64,000 bases of DNA from Phycisphaerales bacterium (GTDB lineage Bacteria > Planctomycetota > Phycisphaerae > Phycisphaerales > JAGLTS01), in assembly GCA_023135165.1 (NCBI GenBank), contig JAGLTS010000025.1, forward strand, positions 1-64,000. Direction: 5' to 3'. Below the pieces are notes generated by a model that searched no databases, was not told where the DNA came from, and saw only the letters and a list, made by a program, of their open reading frames with translations. The position numbers were made by a program, and so were the translations under genes. Shown here in pieces: positions 34,523-42,026 of this stretch. Every line of letters begins with the position of its first letter. Position 1 is the stretch's first letter.

Positions 34523-35738
34523 TGGCGGCAAACCCGTCCGGAACGAACCACTGCCGCCGCCGTACCCCGGCGCCCTACTCATGGGAGAGGAGGAAAAACG
34601 TGCTGTTCTGGAGATCATCGAGCACAAGGCGCCTTTCAGGTATTACGGGCCCGACGTGCTGAAGAAGGTCTCGCAGTTCGAGCGGTCTGTAGAAAGATAT
34701 CTTGAGATCAATCACGCGCTTGGTGTTAGTTCAGGCACGGCGGGAGTAAAGGTTGCCCTTGTCGCCCTCGGAGTCGGTCCCGGTGACGAAGTGATCGTTC
34801 CCGCATACACCTTTATTGCCTGTGTGAGCGCCGTCGTAGCCGCCAGGGCAGTGCCTATCTTTGTTGAGGTTGACGATTCGCTCAATATTGATCCTTACGA
34901 CCTCAGGGACAAGATCTCACCCCGAACGAAGGCAATCATGGTGGTCCACCTGCAAGGCGTGTCCTGTGATATGGATGCAGTGGTCGCCATAGCGGACAGC
35001 AACGGGGTCGCTGTGCTCGAGGACTGCGCCCAATCGTTCGGGGCGGTCTACAAAGGTCGCAAGGTCGGCGCGTTCGGGAAGATGGGTGTTTTCAGCCTCC
35101 AGATCAACAAGCTGATAACCGCAGGAGAGGGCGGGTGTGTCGTTACCAATGACCGCGATCTGTTTCACAGAGCCGTCCGCTGTCACGATCACGGCAATCT
35201 GCGCGAATTCGAAGGAGGAGCACCGCTATTGGGCGAGAACTACAGGATGAGCGAGCTTGCCGGCGCTGTGGCAGTCGTTCAACTTCAGAAGCTCGAAGAC
35301 CTCGTTGCGAAGATGACGAGAGTAAAGCAAGAGATATTGAGGGGGATCGGCGATGTCGCGGGCATCACATTCAGGCGTATTCCCGACGGCGCAGAAGACC
35401 TCGGCACAAGCGTGATGTTCTTTACACCCTCCGCCAAGACGGCGGCAGACTTCGTGAAGGCGCTCAACGGCGAGAATATCAACTCAAGCCAGATGTACGG
35501 CGGAGCGGTTTATGATGCATATCCGCAGGTGCTCAACATGAGCACCGCTACCCCGGAGGGCTGCCCGTTCACCTGCCCGTACTATGATGGTAAGGTGAGG
35601 TATTATCATGGGATGTGTCCGAGAACAGAAGCCTTTGCGCGGCGGTTGATCTATATTCCTCTCGCGCCGACTTTCGAGGACAGGGAGATTGCCGACGTCG
35701 TGATTGGCGTCCGCAAGGTGGCAGCTCACGTTTTATAG
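34500..35738 (+). CDS. DegT/DnrJ/EryC1/StrS-type PLP aminotransferase (second copy)
   Basis: The 412-residue DegT protein has YLEINHALGVSSGTAGVKVA, GPGDEVIVPAYTFIACVSAV, AVLEDCAQSFGAV and the Schiff-base lysine K204 in FSLQINKLITAGEGGCVV, followed by GENYRMSELAGAVAVVQ. This sequence follows the classical StrS pattern more closely than the first copy, with QINKLITAGEGG typical of keto-inositol or keto-sugar aminotransferases. Its likely job is reversible transamination at a keto carbon of a sugar or cyclitol. It overlaps the preceding amidohydrolase by 23 bp, and the SDR-like gene begins 32 bp downstream. Confidence 0.88.
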   Translation: MAETLAIDGGKPVRNEPLPPPYPGALLMGEEEKRAVLEIIEHKAPFRYYGPDVLKKVSQFERSVERYLEINHALGVSSGTAGVKVALVALGVGPGDEVIVPAYTFIACVSAVVAARAVPIFVEVDDSLNIDPYDLRDKISPRTKAIMVVHLQGVSCDMDAVVAIADSNGVAVLEDCAQSFGAVYKGRKVGAFGKMGVFSLQINKLITAGEGGCVVTNDRDLFHRAVRCHDHGNLREFEGGAPLLGENYRMSELAGAVAVVQLQKLEDLVAKMTRVKQEILRGIGDVAGITFRRIPDGAEDLGTSVMFFTPSAKTAADFVKALNGENINSSQMYGGAVYDAYPQVLNMSTATPEGCPFTCPYYDGKVRYYHGMCPRTEAFARRLIYIPLAPTFEDREIADVVIGVRKVAAHVL

Positions 35739-35770
35739 AGGAGGCGCCTTCAGGGGCGATTGACAGTGAC

Positions 35771-36826
35771 ATGAACATGCCTGAGAAGGAAGTACAGTTA
35801 CCTGGAGTTGTTGCGAGTGAGTCTGAATTGCAGGGGTTCCTGTCAAAGCCGTGGCCGTCGCTCGTCAACATGATGAAACGCCTCGACGGTGACATCATGC
35901 TGCTGGGCATTGCTGGCAAGATCGGCCCGGATTTGGCTCTGACTGCCCTGAGAGCCATCAGCGAGGCGGGCAGAAAAACGAAGGTGATCGGCGTTTCCCG
36001 CTTTTCGGAGGAGGAGTCTAGGCGTCGCTTTGAGGACATGGATATCGAACTCGTCGCCTGTGACCTGTTGGATCCTGATGAAGTCGGAACTCTATCGCGC
36101 GTCAGGAACATCATCTACTTGGCAGGGCGGAAATTTGGCACGAGCGGTAATGAGGAACTGACATGGATTGCGAATGTAGTGATACCGGCCAATGTGGCAC
36201 GGCATTTCCGAGATAGTCGGATCGTCGCCTTCTCCACCGGCGCCATCTATCCGATGGTGGCCCCGTTGACGGGCGGCTGCCAGGAGGGGGAGCCACTTGG
36301 GCCGATCGGTGAATACGCACAGTCCTGCCTGGGCAGGGAGAGAGTCTTTGAGTATTACAGCGGGGTAAATAACACGGCGATGAGTCTGATCCGCCTGAAT
36401 TACGCAGTGGATCTCCGCTACGGGGTGTTGCACGACATCGGCAGGCTGGTCCTGGAAGGCAGGCCCGTTGACCTCACAATGGGGTTTTTCAACGCAATCT
36501 GGCAGGGAGACGTGAACAACCAGACGCTTCTTGCGCTTGAGCAGTGCACTTCGCCACCGACTGTGTGGAATGTAACGCTACCCGAGGTTGTCTCCACGCG
36601 CGCGATCGCCGAACGGTTTGGCGAGATCATGGGTAAGGAAGTCGCGTTCACGGGCGGAGAAGGTCCCGTGGCCCTTCTAAGCAACTCGGCCAAAGCCGTC
36701 AACGTCTTGGGGCCTCCTTCGGTATCCCTCGAAACATTGATACGTTGGCAGGCGCAGTGGCTCCTTGCCGGCGGACGTTCGTTGAACAAACCGACCCATT
36801 TCGAAGAGAGCAGAGGAGAATATTAG
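35771..36826 (+). CDS. NAD-dependent epimerase/dehydratase-like (SDR) protein with altered active site
   Basis: The 351-residue extended SDR has a nucleotide-binding motif GIAGKIG near residue 47 and VACDLLDPDEV after the fold's second helix. The expected YxxxK is Y182-A-Q-S-C186 in GEYAQSCLGRERVFEYY: the catalytic lysine is cysteine, so ordinary oxidoreductase chemistry is doubtful unless another residue substitutes. The upstream serine region reads VAFSTGAIYP. NAD(P) binding is still plausible. Start ATG 35771 is chosen; a GAGGAGG lies farther upstream (35739), and the long frame from 35615 is inside the DegT gene. It precedes the aldolase by 2 bp. Confidence 0.75.
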   Translation: MNMPEKEVQLPGVVASESELQGFLSKPWPSLVNMMKRLDGDIMLLGIAGKIGPDLALTALRAISEAGRKTKVIGVSRFSEEESRRRFEDMDIELVACDLLDPDEVGTLSRVRNIIYLAGRKFGTSGNEELTWIANVVIPANVARHFRDSRIVAFSTGAIYPMVAPLTGGCQEGEPLGPIGEYAQSCLGRERVFEYYSGVNNTAMSLIRLNYAVDLRYGVLHDIGRLVLEGRPVDLTMGFFNAIWQGDVNNQTLLALEQCTSPPTVWNVTLPEVVSTRAIAERFGEIMGKEVAFTGGEGPVALLSNSAKAVNVLGPPSVSLETLIRWQAQWLLAGGRSLNKPTHFEESRGEY

Positions 36827-36828
36827 GG

Positions 36829-37905
36829 ATGCAAATCAAGGATATTCCTGCACGCATCCGCGAAAACGTTAAGTACGGCGTCGTCATCCCGGCTCATCCC
36901 TTGGCCCTGACGCGTGACAGGAGACTCGACGTTCGGCATCAATGTGCCCTGACCCGGTACTACGTCGATGCAGGAGTAGGCGGTATCGCCATCGGCGTGC
37001 ACACGACACAATTTGAAATCCGCGAGCCGGGAATCGGCTTGTTTGAACCGGTGCTCTCGCTGGCTTCGGAAACGATCGACGCCTTTTGCGCGCAAACGGG
37101 ACGCGAGATCCTGAAAGTCGCTGGCGTTTGTGGCCGGACGACACAAGCGGTCAGGGAAGCGATGCTGGCGAGGAATGGTGGTTATCACGCATGCCTGTTG
37201 AACCTTGCCGCCTTGCAGAACGAGGACAACCCCGCGCTGCTGGCACATTGCCGGGAAGTCTCCGGCATTATGCCGCTCATCGGTTTCTATCTTCAGCCGA
37301 AAGCAGGCGGCAGGCCGCTGTCCTATAAGTTCTGGCGGGCGTTCGTCGAGATCGAAAATGTGCTCGCCATCAAAATCGCCGCGTTCAATCGCTACCAGAC
37401 GCTCGATGTTGTGCGCGCCGTCTGCGAAGGCGGGCGGGAGAACGACATTGCCCTCTATACGGGCAACGATGATAACATCGTCCTGGATCTACTCTCAGAA
37501 TACACCTTTGAAACGGCCTCTGGAACAAAGTCGGCACGAATCGTCGGGGGATTGCTCGGGCATTGGGCTTTCTGGGCGAAGAAGGCAGTTGAGCTCCTCG
37601 ACAGCATTCATTCGATAACCGAGGCACACGCGCCGGTGCCTGCGGAGATGCTTGCGCTGGCCTGGCGGGTGACGGATATCAACGCTGCCTGTTTCGACGC
37701 GGCCAACGATTTCGGCGGCTGCATCCCGGGGATCAACGAAATGCTGAGGCGCCAGGGACTCATGAAGGGACGATGGTGCCTGAATCCCAGCCAAGACCTC
37801 TCCGTGGGTCAGGACGAAGAGATCGAGCGGGTCTGCCTTACGTATCCCGATATGAATGACGATGTCTTTGTCAGAGAGAATCTGAACCGTTGGCTGAGCG
37901 ATTGA
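36829..37905 (+). CDS. Dihydrodipicolinate synthase/N-acetylneuraminate lyase-like aldolase
   Basis: A 358-residue TIM barrel of the DapA/NanA class I aldolase group. K182 in NVLAIKIAAFNRYQT is the expected Schiff-base lysine and Y154 in PLIGFYLQPKAGG the conserved tyrosine; the N terminus YGVVIPAHPLALTRDRRLD corresponds to the TPF region. It is longer than typical DapA (about 295) and has a helical C-terminal extension. In a catabolic cluster it would cleave a 2-keto-3-deoxy sugar acid into pyruvate and an aldehyde, a fitting last step for uronate or amino-sugar breakdown. This is the last gene of the run. Degenerate IS sequence begins about 60 bp after the stop. Confidence 0.82.
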   Translation: MQIKDIPARIRENVKYGVVIPAHPLALTRDRRLDVRHQCALTRYYVDAGVGGIAIGVHTTQFEIREPGIGLFEPVLSLASETIDAFCAQTGREILKVAGVCGRTTQAVREAMLARNGGYHACLLNLAALQNEDNPALLAHCREVSGIMPLIGFYLQPKAGGRPLSYKFWRAFVEIENVLAIKIAAFNRYQTLDVVRAVCEGGRENDIALYTGNDDNIVLDLLSEYTFETASGTKSARIVGGLLGHWAFWAKKAVELLDSIHSITEAHAPVPAEMLALAWRVTDINAACFDAANDFGGCIPGINEMLRRQGLMKGRWCLNPSQDLSVGQDEEIERVCLTYPDMNDDVFVRENLNRWLSD

Positions 37906-37967
37906 ACCGAACACCAAGTCCGGGAGGACACGGCGCCTTCTTGAACATGTCTTATACGGATCCCTGT

Positions 37968-38165
37968 CCCTGGCAATAACTCCGTACTCCGTGCCGAAGC
38001 AGGACTTCGGAGCAGGGCAAATCTACCTCCTGGTGGAGTAAACTGCCGGCTTTCCACCCTTGCCGGAGCACGGAGTGCCCATCCTGCGAGCACCTTGGAC
38101 CGTCCTTCGATCATCGATTTTGCGCCGGTCAACGCTGCTCGCTGAGAACCTAGCCCTCCGCCCGA
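37968..38165 (+). mobile_element. Decayed 5' end of an integrase-type insertion sequence (copy E)
   Basis: Nearly 200 bp match copy D (16812-17010), including GGCAATAACTCCGTACTC, the CTCCTGGTGGAGTAAACTGC leader and codons for PILRAPWTVLRSSILRRSTL and LAENLALR. It then stops abruptly at 38165. The close similarity to D suggests these two are younger or share an ancestor. It marks the right end of the catabolic cargo. The next 100 bp to the minus-strand gene at 38267 hold nothing I can identify. Confidence 0.8.
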
Positions 38166-38266
38166 GTCTCGCCCTGATCATGGCGATGAACCGCGTTCGA
38201 ATCCCACGTGTTCCAGGGCGGACTCGCGGTTGACTCTCCGGATGACGTTTTTGCCAAGGACAATGA

Positions 38267-38938
38267 TCAATGGCCGAGTATCAGGTGCAGTACGAACACG
38301 TATGCGTTCGTGAAGGCATCCTCGCGAAAAAAGGTCACTGCCATATCACGTGAGCCAATGAATGGGCGCAGCGTCCAGCCGAATTGAACGCCGACGAAAG
38401 CGTACATCGTCAGCCAGGAGTACAGCATGATGCGATGGGCACCGTGCCTGCGGATCAGGGGGCGGTAGTAGCGAAGCATGACCAGATGACCCGCCAGCGC
38501 CGCAGCTGCGAACATCGCTATATTGAAGAGTTGGGCGCCCCGGTAGCTGGCGACGGATGAATACCAGACACGCGTGATCGGTCCCAGCGACGCCAGGGCG
38601 ACACTCAATCCTGCTTGCCCTGCGAACACCGCCTGAATGGCCTCGCGAAGATCACGTCGAAGGCCAAGAACTGTGTTGAACACGACAAACGCCGGGAGGC
38701 AGATGGCGCTGGTCACGAGCAAGAGCAGGGGCACCTTGACAGCGCTGAAGAGTATTTGCCAAAACCGCTCCAGTGAATCGAATTCAAAGCTCCCCATAAA
38801 CGCGCCGTAGAGGCTGCTGAAACAGAGCACCATGGCGGGCAACCACCACCACGGACGATCGGCGCGACGGCTCGGGTCGAAGCGCCCGATTCCGTGCAGC
38901 AAGTCGTCGGTGTGCGTCAGCGTTACCCGCATCGGCAT
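38267..38938 (-). CDS. Integral membrane protein of unknown function (tandem paralogue 2)
   Basis: The 223-residue protein starts MPMRVTLTHTDDLLHGIGRF and has about five hydrophobic segments (LPAMVLCFSSLYGAFMG, VPLLLLVTSAICLPAFVVF, FAGQAGLSVALASLGPI, LFNIAMFAAAALAGHLVML, and a final helix near LTMYAFVGVQFGWTLRPF). It is clearly related to its upstream neighbour: both share TxxDDLLxG, a FMG helix, VK(V/M)PxLxLxT, ASLGPI and G(V/A)Q(F/M)GWxLRPF(I/V)GS. ATG 38938 is used because the upstream extension overlaps the neighbour's stop. I do not recognise a function. The strand is opposite to the island operon. Confidence 0.6.
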   Translation of the reverse strand: MPMRVTLTHTDDLLHGIGRFDPSRRADRPWWWLPAMVLCFSSLYGAFMGSFEFDSLERFWQILFSAVKVPLLLLVTSAICLPAFVVFNTVLGLRRDLREAIQAVFAGQAGLSVALASLGPITRVWYSSVASYRGAQLFNIAMFAAAALAGHLVMLRYYRPLIRRHGAHRIMLYSWLTMYAFVGVQFGWTLRPFIGSRDMAVTFFREDAFTNAYVFVLHLILGH

Positions 38939-38952
38939 GGCCTCGCAGTCGG

Positions 38953-39771
38953 TTAGCCGCCGCCCAGCAGGTCGCTCAGGTGACGTAGCAGGGCGAGGAA
39001 GAAGCTGCCCTCGCGCTGTCGCAGCCAACTGAACTCCAGATCCGGACTGCCGACGAAGGGTCGCAGGAGCCAGCCCATCTGGGCGCCGACCAGACCGTAG
39101 AGCACAAACCAGACACTGAAGATGGCTCGGGCCTGCCAGTGAGCGCGGCGGGGGAGGGGCCGGGTAGGTCGTTCCAGGGGACCGATTTCGCGGGTATGGT
39201 CAGTTTCTCCTGCGCCATCCTCGGTCTGCGCTCGCTCCTCCACGACCGGATCGCCATAGGCGAGAAGGGGCGCAACGGCCCGCCGCAGCGTGCGCAGCAG
39301 AAACACCATGCCCACAAACCCCGCGATCGCAAGCAGCGCCACGTTGAGCGCGATCATGAATGGATAACTGGTGGTGGAGACGGTGAAGAACCCCAGGATC
39401 GGTCCGAGCGAAGCCGCCACTGTGACGTTGACGACAATGGCGCCAATGAGCAGCCGCAGCGTCGCGCTGAAGCCAAGTCGGCCTCCGATCAATGCGCTGA
39501 ACACATAGAGAGAAGGTAGCGTCACAGCCAAGGTGAGTAAGAAAAGCGCCGGCATCTTGACTGTCGAGGCGATGAGTTGCATCCAACCACCTGGATGCTC
39601 ATTCGTGAGTATCGCGTACCAGCCCATAAAGAACCCGTACAGCGCCCCCAGTACCACGGCGGCAGGTAGAAACAGGCGGAGCGGCAGTTCGACTCGCCCC
39701 TCCGTCAGGAGTTCCGGCCCCGTCTTGCGACCCCGCAACAAATCATCGACCTGCGTCAACCATGTGCGCAT
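38953..39771 (-). CDS. Integral membrane protein of unknown function (tandem paralogue 1)
   Basis: The 272-residue protein opens MRTWLTQVDDLLRGRKTG and has AGGGAGG 8 nt before this ATG (39771), better than the longer frame to 39843. About five membrane helices are evident, with a hydrophilic loop of some 50 residues (EERAQTEDGAGETDHTREIG) that the paralogue lacks. The conserved end GAQMGWLLRPFVGSPDLEF is shared with the next gene, 14 bp downstream. The two look like a duplicated pair in one transcript. No substrate or enzymatic motif is visible. Codon use (mostly CGN arginine) is closer to the chromosome than to the island operon. Confidence 0.6.
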   Translation of the reverse strand: MRTWLTQVDDLLRGRKTGPELLTEGRVELPLRLFLPAAVVLGALYGFFMGWYAILTNEHPGGWMQLIASTVKMPALFLLTLAVTLPSLYVFSALIGGRLGFSATLRLLIGAIVVNVTVAASLGPILGFFTVSTTSYPFMIALNVALLAIAGFVGMVFLLRTLRRAVAPLLAYGDPVVEERAQTEDGAGETDHTREIGPLERPTRPLPRRAHWQARAIFSVWFVLYGLVGAQMGWLLRPFVGSPDLEFSWLRQREGSFFLALLRHLSDLLGGG

Positions 39772-40013
39772 CGACCGCCTCCCTTCGCCAGATTTGCTGT
39801 CACCGCGCACAAAATGCACGGTGCCCGCCGTGCCGTATGGCACTGAGTTAAGGCATGATAGAGAATTGCTGCGCTTCCTACGTCACCCTGTCGGCGGACG
39901 TTCGAGGTCTGCTGCCGGAGGCGCAGCAATTGGGTTCGCCTCGGATCTGCGACTCAGTCGATCATTCGCACGCCGGTCCAGCCGTGTGGCCTTTCCCCGT
40001 GCTGTTCCGAATC
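39772..40013. other. Intergenic stretch with no recognised feature
   Basis: These 240 bp between the membrane-protein gene and repeat R carry no supported gene. Short open frames here are shadows or run into the tRNA. Confidence 0.5.
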
Positions 40014-40053
40014 CTAAGTCGCTGGCCAATCAGGAGATCTGACGCCGAACCCC
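40014..40053 (+). repeat. 40-bp direct repeat R, copy 2
   Basis: It matches 13647-13686 at 38 of 40 positions in the same orientation. Its last base touches the right att repeat, and its GAACCCC end forms one arm of a hairpin with GGGGTT at 40062-40067, behind the tRNA-Thr gene. It probably came with the island. Confidence 0.8.
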
Positions 40054-40118
40054 TGCCAGTGGGGGTTTTGGAAAGCCACCGCGGGGACTCGAACCCCGGA
40101 CCTGAGCTTTACGAAAGC
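40053..40118 (-). repeat. Right attachment repeat, overlapping intact tRNA-Thr
   Basis: It is identical to 17540-17605 at 63 of 66 positions. It includes the 3' 44 nt of the functional tRNA. The 3' half of this tRNA was presumably supplied by the incoming element. Confidence 0.88.
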
Positions 40119-40147
40119 TCCGCTCTGGCCAACTGAGCTACGGTGGC
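40075..40147 (-). tRNA. tRNA-Thr (anticodon CGT)
   Basis: The minus strand gives a complete 73-nt cloverleaf: 7-bp acceptor GCCACCG/CGGTGGC, D arm with GCTCAGTTGGCCAGAGC, anticodon stem GAGCT/AGCTC with loop TTCGTAA (anticodon CGT, reading ACG), and T arm CGGGG-TTCGAGT-CCCCG. No CCA is encoded. It is the integration target of the island, which lies on its 3' side. Confidence 0.95.
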
Positions 40148-40227
40148 GATGAGTCAAGAGAATAGCGAAAACTACCCGCGACGCACACATCATCCGGGCG
40201 AGATCAACTCGACCGCTTGCAGCCGCG

Positions 40228-40548
40228 TCACGTCTGTCCTTGTCCTTCACCCTGTTGCGGGTTGGCTGCTGGCTGATCCGCCTGCTCGGTCGCTTCAGAC
40301 CTCTGCGGTGCCGACACGGTCTCGTCGGGTAGCGTGCCCTTGTCGTAGGACTTGAACGACCTCGGTGGCGCGGCTGTGGCGTCATCGATCTCATCCTCGA
40401 TGCCCCTGACGCCTTTCTTGAACTCGACGATCGCCCGTCCGACGCTTCGGCCGACCTCCGGCAGACGCTTTCCGAAGAGCAGCAGGCCGACCATCAGGAT
40501 CAGAACCCATTCGTAGCCGCCAGGTATGCCGAATGCGAGCGTATGCAT
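40228..40548 (-). CDS. tatA: Twin-arginine translocase subunit TatA
   Basis: The 106-residue protein has the TatA layout: an N-terminal membrane helix (YEWVLILMVGLLLFG) followed by the FGKRLPEVGRSVGRAIVEFK amphipathic helix with the conserved FG-K-LP motif, then a charged, unstructured C terminus rich in Glu, Gln and Pro. TatA oligomers form the pore for export of folded proteins. The helix is preceded by nine or so residues including a Gly-Gly, within normal variation. It stands alone between the tRNA and the prephenate dehydratase gene. Confidence 0.92.
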   Translation of the reverse strand: MHTLAFGIPGGYEWVLILMVGLLLFGKRLPEVGRSVGRAIVEFKKGVRGIEDEIDDATAAPPRSFKSYDKGTLPDETVSAPQRSEATEQADQPAANPQQGEGQGQT

Positions 40549-40752
40549 GGGGTGTCCTTTCCGAGCGAGTACGACAGGGCGACGCTTCGGCGCGCCCTGC
40601 CATCATTGTACGCACTACCGGCCTCCAGTGGAAAGGACGCAGCGCTCAGACCAAGACGGAACTCATCAGTCCCCGGCCCACGCGGTGCGAAAAGACCCAT
40701 GGGCGCGCTGCGTCGGCGGTGTGACGAGCGTGACCCTGCTCGCTCGCAAGCC

Positions 40753-41937
40753 CTACAGCACCTGCCCGGCCTTCGGGTAGCTCCCCATTACCGTCAGATG
40801 CAGGCAGTGCTCGCGCGCCTCAGCAATCGCATCCCGCATCCGCGACTCGCTCTGATGACCTTCCGCGTCGATGAAGAACGAGTACTCCCAGTTCACGCGA
40901 CCGCTCGGCCGTTTGTCGATGTGGCTCAGGTTGATCCCCGCATCCCGGAACGCGCCGAGCACGTCGACCAACGCACCGGGCTTGTTCGCTGTCGTGAACA
41001 TGATCGACGTCTTGTCATTGCCGGTCGGTTCCGCCTGCTGCCGACCGATGATCAGGAACCGCGTGACATTACCCACACTGTCCTCGATCTTCTCGAACAG
41101 CGCTTTCAGGCCGTACAGATCGCCTGCGAGCATCGAACCGATCGCCGCGCCGCCTTCGGATGGGTCTTGCTCCGCCACGATCTGCACGGACCTGCTCGAA
41201 CTGGCTGTCGGCACGAGCTCGGCGTGCGGGAACTGCGTACTCAGCCAGACTCTGCATTGGCTGAACACCTCGGGCTTCGAGTAGATCCGCTTGATCTCCT
41301 TTGGCTCACAGTTCGCCAGGAGCGTGTGGTGGATCGCAACAAGCACCTCGGCGTAGATCGTGACATCTGCCGTCTGGAGCGCATCGAGCGTCTCGACGAT
41401 TCCACCGCCTGAGGAGTTCTCGATCGGGACCAGGCCGTATGTCACATGGCCTCGCTGAACCTCCGTGAACACGCCGCCGATCTCACGCAGGTTCTCGAAC
41501 TCGACGCTCGAACCGAAGTGCTTGACCGCTGACATGTGGCTGAAGCTGCCGCGCGGGCCGAGGAATCCGATGCGGATTGGCTGCTCGAGCGCGAAGCTCC
41601 CGGACATCAGCTCGCGGTAGATCCCCTCAAGCGTTCGATCAAGCAACGGCCCGTCGTTCGCACTCAGCACGCGGTTGAGGACCGCGCGCTCACGATGCGG
41701 CGCATAGACGGGCACGTCGCTTGCCCGCTTGACGTTGCCAATCTCTGAGACGACCTTCGCCCGTTCGTTGAGCAGGCCGACCAACCTGCGATCCAGATCG
41801 TCGATCCGCTCTCGCAGAGGCTCCAGCGATTGCTTGCCGGCGCACGTTCCTGTTGGTGTGTTATCAGACGTCCTTGTCGAGTCGAGAGGCATCCGGGTAT
41901 CCTTCGTATCCGCCAGCCGATGGAATATTCCCTTCAT
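40753..41937 (-). CDS. pheA: Bifunctional chorismate mutase/prephenate dehydratase
   Basis: The N-terminal AroQ-type chorismate mutase has LRERIDDLDRRLVGLLNERA and VYAPHRERAVLNRV. The prephenate dehydratase domain follows from IRIGFLGPRGSFSHMSAVKH to DSVGNVTRFLIIGRQ (the TRF motif), and a C-terminal ACT domain has NKPGALVDVLGAFRDAGINL then SHIDKRP, a variant of the phenylalanine-binding ESRP motif. Together they convert chorismate to phenylpyruvate, with feedback by phenylalanine. The start is uncertain: ATG 41937 is used, and ATG 41892 would remove a nonconserved leader. The longest frame, to 42048, overlaps the divergent gene at 42027. Confidence 0.93.
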   Translation of the reverse strand: MKGIFHRLADTKDTRMPLDSTRTSDNTPTGTCAGKQSLEPLRERIDDLDRRLVGLLNERAKVVSEIGNVKRASDVPVYAPHRERAVLNRVLSANDGPLLDRTLEGIYRELMSGSFALEQPIRIGFLGPRGSFSHMSAVKHFGSSVEFENLREIGGVFTEVQRGHVTYGLVPIENSSGGGIVETLDALQTADVTIYAEVLVAIHHTLLANCEPKEIKRIYSKPEVFSQCRVWLSTQFPHAELVPTASSSRSVQIVAEQDPSEGGAAIGSMLAGDLYGLKALFEKIEDSVGNVTRFLIIGRQQAEPTGNDKTSIMFTTANKPGALVDVLGAFRDAGINLSHIDKRPSGRVNWEYSFFIDAEGHQSESRMRDAIAEAREHCLHLTVMGSYPKAGQVL

Positions 41938-42026
41938 CGGCCCGCCAGTGATGGAATGACACCCCGACCTTGCGTTTCCCAGAAAGGCAAGGGTGGTTCG
42001 CTGACGCCTAGAATGCGTAGGAGCAC

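Larger units (their letters stand above)
17540..40118. mobile_element. Genomic island inserted at tRNA-Thr(CGT)
   Basis: The segment is bounded by the two 66-bp att repeats, with the intact tRNA at the right and its displaced 3' fragment at the left, the geometry expected after integrase-mediated insertion. Cargo is a 15-gene catabolic-looking run (18029-37905) plus two minus-strand membrane-protein genes. No integrase gene survives, but integrase-type IS debris lies at both ends (17722-17904, 37968-38165) and an IS1380 remnant sits in the middle. Island genes use ATA, AGA and AGG codons often, unlike the flanking chromosome. Confidence 0.82.

Noticed and set aside
38190-38225. GTTCGAATCCCACGTGTTCCA resembles a tRNA T loop and 3' end
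   Set aside because: The bases on either side do not pair to form a T stem, and no acceptor, D or anticodon arm can be folded upstream.
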